From the NCBI GenBank assembly GCA_021234155.1, contig JAJEKV010000020.1, positions 4,326,563 to 4,390,562 on the forward strand: a stretch of 64,000 nt of DNA, given 5' to 3'. The notes beneath the pieces are model-generated. The model was not told the origin of the DNA, ran no database searches, and was given only the letters and a program-made list of their open reading frames with translations. How positions within the stretch are numbered: position 1 is the first letter of the stretch; each line of letters opens with the position of its first letter. Source of the DNA: Isoetes taiwanensis. Lineage: Eukaryota > Streptophyta > Lycopodiopsida > Isoetales > Isoetaceae. The position numbers were made by a program, and so were the translations under genes. This document shows, piece by piece, positions 55,980 to 64,000 of this stretch.

Positions 55980-58440
55980 CTAAAAACTCAAGCTGCTTTG
56001 CTTCTTGAAGCAAAAGCGAGAAAAAAAAAAATGGCAACAAATTAGCACTCTCACTTGGAAGGGATGCCATAACTTTTTTTGGCATGTCTCTTCACTCATC
56101 TTGAAACTATTGTTATCAAGATTCTCCATATCAAACTTCACCGTCGACAAGGTGGCTATACAAAATATAGCCCGGCTTGTCAATAGCAACTCAAATTGGA
56201 GTGCATCTGTTTTGCTTGTAATAATGGCCGAAACTATAACTTCTCCTACACCAAATGCAGTACCCCAAGCATCTTCATATGTATCTAACAATGTGTGTTT
56301 TAGTCTCATTACACCTAAGAGCGTAAAGTCAACTCCCTCATCATCTTACGGATGTGCATTTAACAAAGTTATCTCCAACTTCTAGAAGAGAACTAAGACA
56401 ATTTACTTCTTCATCTTCTTCTTCTTCCCCACGACTAATTCGCGTGGATGTTTCTCCACAGCGAAATTCATCTTTGGTTTTGATTCTAGCGTGAGCCATG
56501 CTCCCAAGCGTGCTTTGTTCTCGCAATCATCCCTTTTTACCATGAAAGCAATAGGAACAATAGCAAGAGAGGCACCTATAAGCAACTTTTGCGGGGTTCT
56601 TTTGTCACATGGTCACGATGCAATGAAGTTTAGAGCTCCCACATAGTGTTTTCCCTCCTTCCTTTCAGATTTGTCTACACTTTGGGGATCAATATGCCAA
56701 AAAGAACACGCAATATAAAAGCAGATTCATGCAACTTCAAATCTAAGAAAAAATCTAAGAAAAAACAAAATTTACCTTCTTATATGAGGACGGTGGATTG
56801 TTCATCATGTACCAGTTCATGAATCGACAATGTCTTTGGTACGCCCAATTTCGGACTCATACTTCAATTGCTCTCTTGCCAAAACCCTTTTCAATATTGC
56901 ACCTTGTCCATCATGTTCTCCTTTGCCATGAGAATTGGCAAAGAAATTCCCCTCATACTCAATTCCTTCACTACACACATAGTTCCTTCCTAAATACGAA
57001 AGGCCTTGCTCTTTAAACGGGATGTGCAACCATCACTCCAAAAATATGTTTCTTGTACTCAATGTTCATTGCTCCTAAACCCGGTCCACGTAGCCTTTCA
57101 AGCAATGATGTACAAACTTCGGTGCTATGCTCCTCGCCATCCTGAAATATAAAATTGCACTTCCTTTATCAATTCTCCTCTGATTAAGTGCTGATGGTCT
57201 CGACTTGTCTTCTTTTTTCTATCCGGCTTATCCTTCTGCTTCTCTTTGCTGCCACTTCTTTAACTTCCATCTCCTCTATCTCAAACTTGGTTGCATGTCT
57301 ATATGTGATATGAACGGGCCCGTCCGTGGTGCCGATTAATGAGATTATTGCCTCCTCCTCAATTTTAAAAACCTATAATTTTCAGCAGAAAGTCAATTCA
57401 GAGACAATTTAAATCTTCGAAAGGTATCCAAACCGCCCCTAATTGCTTTGCCTCGGTGTGCCACATATTGTGTGTGACAAATTGTACCATTGTCTTGGAG
57501 GCATGCTTCATGGTGGGTGGACTCGTTCTTGTATGCAAGTTCATATTTTTGCTGGTTTCCTCCTCCCATTTTTTCTTGGTAGTCTCCTTCATGCATCCAA
57601 CTTCTTGTGATTTTAGGACCATGAACATTTACGTGGGTTTATTGAATTTGTTTAAAAGCTTGTCCTGCGAGCACAATTTAATTAAGTCAAGCGAATACCT
57701 TTCAAATGTTTCCACTCCACCTTGTAATCGGTTCCATCTTCTCCTTAGGACAAAAAGCAAACCCCGTTTATAACATCACAATTAAAGTTACTGACGGCAT
57801 TAATATCTTTAAACATCATAACATTGAAGAGACAAACTTAAGAGTACCTTTTCGTACCACAATCTTTGATGTGCCACAAGCAAGCAGACATTGATTTTTG
57901 TGCCATTCTTCATCTTCTTCTTTAGGACCATACCATTTGCCTCAAAATCACTAGTGGATTTATAAAACATGGTTCTTAGCACCACAAAAGTTACACCATC
58001 ACCACAAACGTTATATTACAATTGCGTACTTTGTGCACCCCATTTGGATCGTTTCGATTTTGTTGAGGTTGCATCCACATACTCAAGTGCATGTGATATT
58101 GGCTGACAGTTCTCTCTTTTACTAAGCATACCTCACAAAGATATTTCAACTTAATTCAAATGTCTTATTTGGAAATCTTCATTTCATTGAATTCCTTTTT
58201 GAAGGCCATGTAAATTGCAACTATAAACAGTGCTGCAAATACAGAGTTCAAAAAAAAAAGCGACAGTATAGTAAAAGCATAACAAGCTGCAAAACATAAA
58301 GCATAATAATTACCCGAGTAAATTTCAAGCAGTTGTATTGGATGATCAATTTTCACCATCTTTTGTATAAACTTTTCTACATGCTTCTACTGTGGTGAGA
58401 GACTCTTGTGTTTAATCCCAGCAACTATGAAATTCTTAAC
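55980..58440 (-). pseudogene. Unrecognised intron-containing gene, decayed
   Basis: The minus strand has protein-like pieces joined by splice-like borders. VKNFIVAGIKHKSLSP and KFIQKMVKIDHPIQLLEIYS (58.44-58.31 kb) end at a GTAATT donor. LFIVAIYMAFKKEFNEMKIS (58.23-58.16 kb) follows a TTTGCAG acceptor. MNIEYKKHIFGVMVAHPV lies near 57.05 kb. RLKHTLLDTYEDAWGTAFG with VGEVIVSAIITSK lies at 56.31-56.2 kb. In-frame stops separate the pieces. I do not recognise the family. It might be one gene or pieces of two. Confidence 0.4.
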
Positions 58441-58557
58441 CTCGTCGGGTTATTGCATCCTCTGATCTCTTTTCCTTGAAAAACATTGTGTATACCATTT
58501 GCAATGTGGACTTTCTTCTTGCATTATATATACAATTTTAGTTTCTTTTCGCCCAAT

Positions 58558-58665
58558 GGAGTCTCGAACATTTCTTACCTACATTCTTCATGATCTGTTT
58601 CTTGATCATGATCAACAAAATCTACCTCCTGTTGGCACTCTCTTCTACTCTCTCTACAATCAGGT
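58558..58665 (+). pseudogene. Possible cytochrome P450 N-terminal exon fragment
   Basis: An ATG at 58,558 opens MESRTFLTYILHDLFLDHDQ and continues NLPPVGTLFYSLYNQ, ending at a GTACCC donor. The PPVGTLFYSL pattern recalls the proline-rich hinge and following segment of CYP704/CYP86-type fatty-acid hydroxylases. No heme-binding or K-helix motif is nearby, so the identification is weak and the fragment would be one exon at most. Confidence 0.3.
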
Positions 58666-59127
58666 ACCCACCTGCCTCCTATCCCCTTCTTTCAGTCTTG
58701 TAGATATTGGTTGAGTTAATCGGGCCCCAAACTCTCTTGGACAATTCGTTTCTCAAGCACTCAAGCCGTCATTAACTTGAGGGTCGGATATTTTCTTTTC
58801 TCCCTCTCCCTATCTCTTAACCTCCTGGCTTCCTAGGATTGCCTCTCTTCTCTTTGAATTTCCCTGAAATTTGAAGTTGCTTTTTCTTCATCTAACTGGA
58901 TACCATTGACCATTTAGGAATCTTGCTCGCATGGGTAGAATTGTGTCGTTTGAGAAACGCTTCGACAAAACAAAACTCTGCCCTGGGTACAACACCGCAT
59001 CATGCTTCCCCAAGCCAACTTTGGTCACCTCCACGCCTATCTCATTTAAACAACCCCTCAAATCGGGATTCCTGCACCACCGGGATTCTTAAGGTAGCCA
59101 TGTCATCGATCCTAAGTACATCCCCGA

Positions 59128-61045
59128 ATGAGGATATTCACCATGTTCCGGAAATGCAGGATTTAAAAAGCAGTTGCAGGGCTTCATGTGATATGGATAT
59201 ATTAGAAAGGCAATGTTGTTGTCGTATAAAGAATTTTACTCTTTGAAGAAATGTCCAAGGAGTCCACGCGCTACGCCTTCGGTTTTGTCTGGTAGGGAGA
59301 AGGTAGTTCAAAACATCGCTTTATTAACGCAAGCGCAATCGGGCTCTCCCGCGCAGCCGCGCGCATCCCACCTCGACCCCGCGCTATTCAAACCCATTCT
59401 AATAACACCCTTTGCCCTTCGCATTCTTTGTTTCACACTCAAAGCCGCCGCATCCTAAACCCGTATTCGGAATACACTTTGTCTTCATATCTCTTGTTTC
59501 TTCATTCAAAGCCAAAGTGTATTCCTACTTTGTTGTAGGAAGGCTAAAAGTGTAATTGAATACACTTTGTTTCAAGCAGTTCTTTGTTAAGCTTTTAGTT
59601 TTCCTTCTTAACGCTTTTGTGTGGTCTTTTACAGCTGTGAAATGTCATCACATAATAACCAAGCATTTGGAATAACTTTCGAGTAGCACCTGCCGCTGAG
59701 CTTCATCCCATCCAAACCCCACGCCGACGTCCCACGCCAAACCTCAGCCACGCCGCCGATCTGCTCATACTGCTGTTCTCTCCGGTTGGCCAAGACGCCC
59801 TTGCGCAGCAAAAAAGAAAATGTGCTATCCGCCTGAGGGTTTCATGTAATTTGGTCGACAAAGACGAGAAGAGAGGACGCCGATGACACAAAAAGCGTGT
59901 TCGGATTCCGAGCCTCCGACACGAAGGTTTACAAATGTTCGATCAAACAATCATTCTCTATTGTACACGGTGATTGCACCAAATTAGCCGAATCAATAAA
60001 AGCCCCCAAGATTTTACCTTGGTAGTAGCTGACCTTCCATATGGGTTTTCAAGTCGAAGACGTACCACGACCAAATCAACCGTCCATTTAAAAACTCCCG
60101 AGTTTAACGCCACGGGACTCCGGGCCAGATAAAGTGAGACATTACTTGAAAACATTGGAGGCTGGTAGTGTTTCACCAAGCATGCAATCCGTCTTGTGGA
60201 AGCCACCTTCAAGAATCACTTTCCTGCGTTTGCCTAAGTCAAGTTATGAAAAATCTAGAATACACAAGTCCTTTTGTTTTCCCTTTACCTTTTTTCTTTG
60301 TTAGTTACAACTGTGAGTTTTTTAAATTTTGTTAGGAGTTTCTATTCCGAACACGCTTTTGGCTGTGCTTAAATCCTTCTTTATTTTCTTTCATTTTCCT
60401 TAGGTATAAAACAAACATTAATTACCATGGTGGTGCCCTCTGGCTCGCAAGTAAGGTCGGATATTATTCTATCGCTTTATTGAGTTTTACCCGAAAACGT
60501 TTAAATGGACAACAATATAGCGAATGCTGCCGAATTTTTCAAACGTATGGAGTTTCCAGCCGTTGGTTGTATGCGTAGACCTAGTGCACAAGGGAAGAAT
60601 AGTGAATCAGACTACCAAAAAGCCACGCCGTGAACTTATTAATCCATCTCTCTCGGGATTACGTTCTCACGGCCCGTGAGATTGGGTGCTTGACGGCTTT
60701 CCGCTCCGGGTATAACCAATACTGCGCACCAAGAAGCAAATGCAAATTGCAGTCATGACACGACGCGGCGAACGTTCCAACGCCATTGCAACCTCCAACC
60801 TACCCTTGATGAGGAATTTGCAGAGAGGGGTCGATTGATGGTGGGCGATGACATCTTCGAGATACTCCTTTTACAAGTTTCTTAGAAGACGGCTACATTT
60901 GGCATTTTCGGAAAGAAGTTTCTCTAGCCACAATAACCGCTGCCCACCAACACGCCGCAAAGTTTCCGTCACCAGGCGAAAGGTGAAACGATAGAACCGA
61001 CGTCGAGATGTTAAAGAAGAATGAAGAAGATTTTACCTAGATCTC
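59128..61045 (+). pseudogene. Methyltransferase 3' part, eroded (copy C, A-type)
   Basis: Recognisable pieces follow the A gene exon by exon: the TMF..DLKS exon near 59.15 kb, then the palindrome intron remnant (59.46-59.58 kb). SIVHGDCTKLAESIK is near 59.96 kb and LVVADLPYGF near 60.03 kb (motif IV intact at DNA level). YHGG is near 60.43 kb and GDWVLD near 60.68 kb. Motif I after WVLD is destroyed. There are many frame changes. The sequence after the stop matches the A 3' flank. Confidence 0.8.
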
Positions 61046-61869
61046 CCACTATTTTGTTGTGGCTACTGATTGACATCTATTATTTATTGCCATTATTGGC
61101 CATTATTGATATAACACAAAACAAAGTAATGCACTATTATTATTATTATAGTTTACTAAATTTGTGTTTTTTGTACATCTCCCTTTAATAAATTACGTGC
61201 TCATGTCTCAAATCCTCGCTATTTCCCTGCGTTTAACTCCAAAAAAAAAGTCCCGGCCCAAAAGTAACACCCTAAAAACAAAGCGCCAAAAAAACCGGGA
61301 TACTCCCAAACTTTGAACCTCAAAAGGCCCAATTTCTGAAGTGTCGCGGCTTTTCTAAAGGGAATCTTTAAGCGAGTGTGCCGCCGCGAACACTCCCCGG
61401 CGATTGGTGTAACCTTGTTATACCGGCTTACTCTTGGCCTTTACCTGTGAGGACCTCATGTGTGTTGGTTTGAGTTGCTACAACTTTTCCACTAGTGGGA
61501 TTTTACGCGACCGGTGATTTTTGTAATAATATAATGCATTCTATAGATAAACTTAAATATTACGTATTTGATAGATTTCCATTTAAAAATTCTTGCCCTT
61601 CTTTGTGAGCATAAAGCTTTTGACATTTCACCCTTTTGAGAAAGCATAGCAATTGGGCTGCAAAAGTATTGTAATTTCACTGAAATAATATGATATTTTT
61701 TGCCTACAAGTTAGTCCTCAAGGGTACCAAATAATCCCACAATTTAGATGATCAAATATCGCTTAAATTAGCTAGGGTTAGAAACATATGTGGACATTCC
61801 TCGAACTTTTAAGCAATGCATGCACATGTTTATTCAACTGAACCTTATGGTGATGAACACGATTGCAAA

Positions 61870-64000
61870 TTAAACTGAGAGGTTATTCGCAGACTCCCGT
61901 TTTCAAGATTCCCTTGAAAAAAAGGGATCTAGAAAAATGACACTTTTTTCCTTCTCTAATTGGGAATTCCTAATAAAGTTTAATTTTTTTTTCTCATTTT
62001 TATTGGCCCCTAGTGTAAAATAACTTTGAATTTTGCCAAAACCAACACTTGAAAAGGGAAGAATTTAGACATGCTTTGTATTCTCAAAAAGTACCATCTC
62101 TGAAAACAACTGCACGTAGTGAATAAAATAATTATTATATAATGAAGAGTGTTTCAATGATAAATTTGTAACATCACACATGGTGGTCGGGTTATATGTT
62201 TTTGGTATTGTGACTAAAGGTCCAAATCAAAGTCTCTAATTATGCTTTTGTTTCTGATTCCACGCGCCGTGATTCCCTACAGCCCTGATCCTTTTCATGG
62301 TTCTTTTACCTCTTTGTCTACTTGTGCAGTTGTCTTCAGGAATGGCAATTTTAGTGCCACTTCTTTCAACAAGTAGCAGCTTCCATCCCTCTAAAGAGCT
62401 AGTGAAACTGGAGGTCAGATCTCTAAGAGCCGCTTTTGGCAAAATCTGGATGAGGATTTACCCTAACCTTGGTGCTCATCCGGTGGGCAAAGGCCGCCAC
62501 CCCATCCTGATGAACTGCCTTTCATCAATGTCCATCAACCGCCCCTTCCCAAGCGCAATGCTAACGTCGTCCTGCCTACAGTCGCCAATCACGACCGACC
62601 TCTCTTGACGTGGAAATATGTTCTAGAGATGTTGATTAGTTTTGAGTTTCGGTAGTGATTAAATACCCCAACGAATTAGGTTCCTCAGCCAATGCCCGAA
62701 ATTCCAACACATTAAATGCATGCCATGAGTGCTCCATGGTCCATCGAAACCCAAGAAGCAACATGGAGGTATTCAAACCCTACTCGCCAATCTCCTCGCC
62801 CATGGTAGTTTATATTTGTTTTGTACCCCAGAAATGAGTAGTGTCACTAAAAAATGTAACAAGAAAAAAAACAAAAGAGAACAAGAAAGGCACCATTATA
62901 TTCGAATAGAAAACTAAAACAAAAAGAAGAAACAAGCCCAACGCAAGATTCCCGTAATAAAGTACTCACCAAAGCAATTCTCATAACTGCAAATTTTGCG
63001 AATCGGGGATCCAAGTGAGTTTTTAAACGGACCTGACAAGGCCGTATTGCATGCTCGAAAGTGAAACATCGATAAGACGCCAAGTTGCTTGGCCGCTGAT
63101 TCTGTTTGATGCCGGGCCGAAAAGCGTGCTGGAACCCGAAAATTTTAAAAGGCTGGTCGCCGTAATCTACTGCCCCTTTAGTTTAAAGCCATAAGGAAGG
63201 TCCAAGAATCACCAGCAGGAAATCTCGCGGTGGCTTTACCGTTCTAACTAAATTAGTGTAGCCCCTGTGGAATGATGGGAAGCAATGAGCGGAGCAATAA
63301 TGAATGCAGGTAATTGTTTCATATTTGAGCTTTTCGCAGAGTTTTTTGCTTGAGAGAATTTTTCTTAGGGAGCTCGAGTAAAAGCGGATCCGCCAAAGCG
63401 ACTGGCACGGCACGCGCAATTTAACGGCTTCCACGCACCCATCCCTCAAAATCTGCGCCGCATCGGCTAATACGTCAGTCGGATGTAGCCTATGGGATAA
63501 AGCTCCTCAGACCTCTCCCACGCCTCCACGTTGAGTTGCTCCATCGTATGTCCGGGTAGTGTGATAACATTTTTGGCTAGAAAGAAAAACAACCCTTTAG
63601 CAGCTGGAAAGAGCTAAGTAAACTATCTTCCGCCACCCAAAGTTATTCTAGAATACAAGCCAGAATCAATATTTTTCTTGTTGGGCGGCATTCCAATACA
63701 ATTTAACTCCAGAAAGAAGAAGGACTAAAAGTGTATTCTGGAATACACTTTCTACAACGCATCAAGTTAGAGTGTGTATTCGTGAATATCGCTACCGACT
63801 CAAGGAGTAAAAGGTATTCTGAATACACTTTACACTACAAGAAGAGAGAACGTAATTGAATACACCTCGCTCCATCGAGGGTACATTTCCGTGACCAATT
63901 AAATTCGTTGCTATCTCGGACGTAATTCTACAAGTGAAAAGGCAAGAATGATTGTATGCTTACTTCTTGTGTAACTCCTTCATATTTCTTCTCGAAAGTG
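61870..64000 (-). pseudogene. Methyltransferase 3' part, eroded (copy C, A'-type)
   Basis: It parallels 34,400-36,620 in the same minus orientation. The palindrome-bearing intron is at 63.65-63.87 kb, with copies such as GTATTCTGGAATACAC near 63,732. Coding frames are too broken to translate. The window ends inside the exon after that intron. Confidence 0.75.

Larger units (their letters stand above)
59128..64000. mobile_element. Copy C: second copy of the A/A' centre region, continuing past the window
   Basis: From GAGGATATTCACCATGTTC at 59,128 to the window end, the sequence follows 31,587 to about 36,620 in the same orientation: methyltransferase exons, palindrome intron, inner ends, unique spacer, then the inverted A' methyltransferase. 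The copy is shorter on the left, starting mid-gene. Long stretches are nearly identical while others are scrambled by small indels, mostly at CAG/CTG. The rest of the unit, if present, lies beyond 64 kb. Confidence 0.85.

Noticed and set aside
1-64000. tRNA, rRNA or other structured RNA genes
   Set aside because: I saw no sequence with convincing tRNA A/B boxes in correct spacing or rRNA similarity; a covariance-model search would be needed to exclude small ones.

Overview
This is nuclear DNA from a land plant. Genes are sparse and interrupted by spliceosomal introns, and most of the window is layered transposable elements. Plant-type gene fragments support this: a tocopherol cyclase (VTE1) start, enolase exons, an NB-ARC/LRR resistance gene, a CIPK kinase exon and an FCP1-like phosphatase. 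The abundance of a DUF7869-type transposase family, which I associate mainly with seed-free plants and algae rather than flowering plants, suggests a fern, lycophyte or bryophyte. That placement is an inference. I see no complete ordinary host gene.

Layout. 1.4-6.9 kb: a decayed GC-rich non-LTR retrotransposon on the minus strand (LINE-B), with tandem monomers at its 5' end. 8.4-9.7 kb: a 5'-truncated NLR resistance pseudogene. 9.7-10.85 kb: a GC-rich block with a direct duplication. 11.3-12.8 kb: a transposase-like fragment ending in poly(A). 14.9-25.0 kb: a nearly full-length plant L1 on the minus strand (L1-A), split in its endonuclease by a 3,455-bp TIR transposon (18,682-22,136) that carries the first two exons of VTE1 and two enolase exons. 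26.2-42.7 kb: two related elements lying tail to tail, called here element A (26.2-33.97 kb) and element A' (34.40-42.72 kb). 47.7-50.8 kb: two LINE-B fragments around a CIPK exon. 52-55.6 kb: a decayed FCP1-like gene. 56-58.4 kb: an unrecognised intron-containing pseudogene. 59.13 kb to the window end: a second, heavily eroded copy of the middle of the A/A' pair (copy C).

The most notable system is the A/A' element. Each copy holds two divergent genes: a DUF7869-type putative RNase-H-fold transposase and a spliced gene for a bacterial-type, beta-order N4-cytosine/N6-adenine DNA methyltransferase (motif DLPYG, then DAFSGSGTT). The shared promoter carries many copies of the palindrome TGTATTCCGGAATACA, and the same palindrome recurs inside introns of the methyltransferase gene. 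Hairpins with 11-bp arms mark the inner ends. The two methyltransferase versions (A and A') differ largely at silent positions, which suggests protein-level selection. The working hypothesis is a DNA transposon that carries its own DNA-modifying enzyme and a dispersed palindromic recognition site.

A caution applies to all broken reading frames. When repeat copies are compared, differences cluster at CAG/CTG. This is what uncorrected long-read consensus at CHG-methylated sites could produce, so part of the apparent decay may be artefact.
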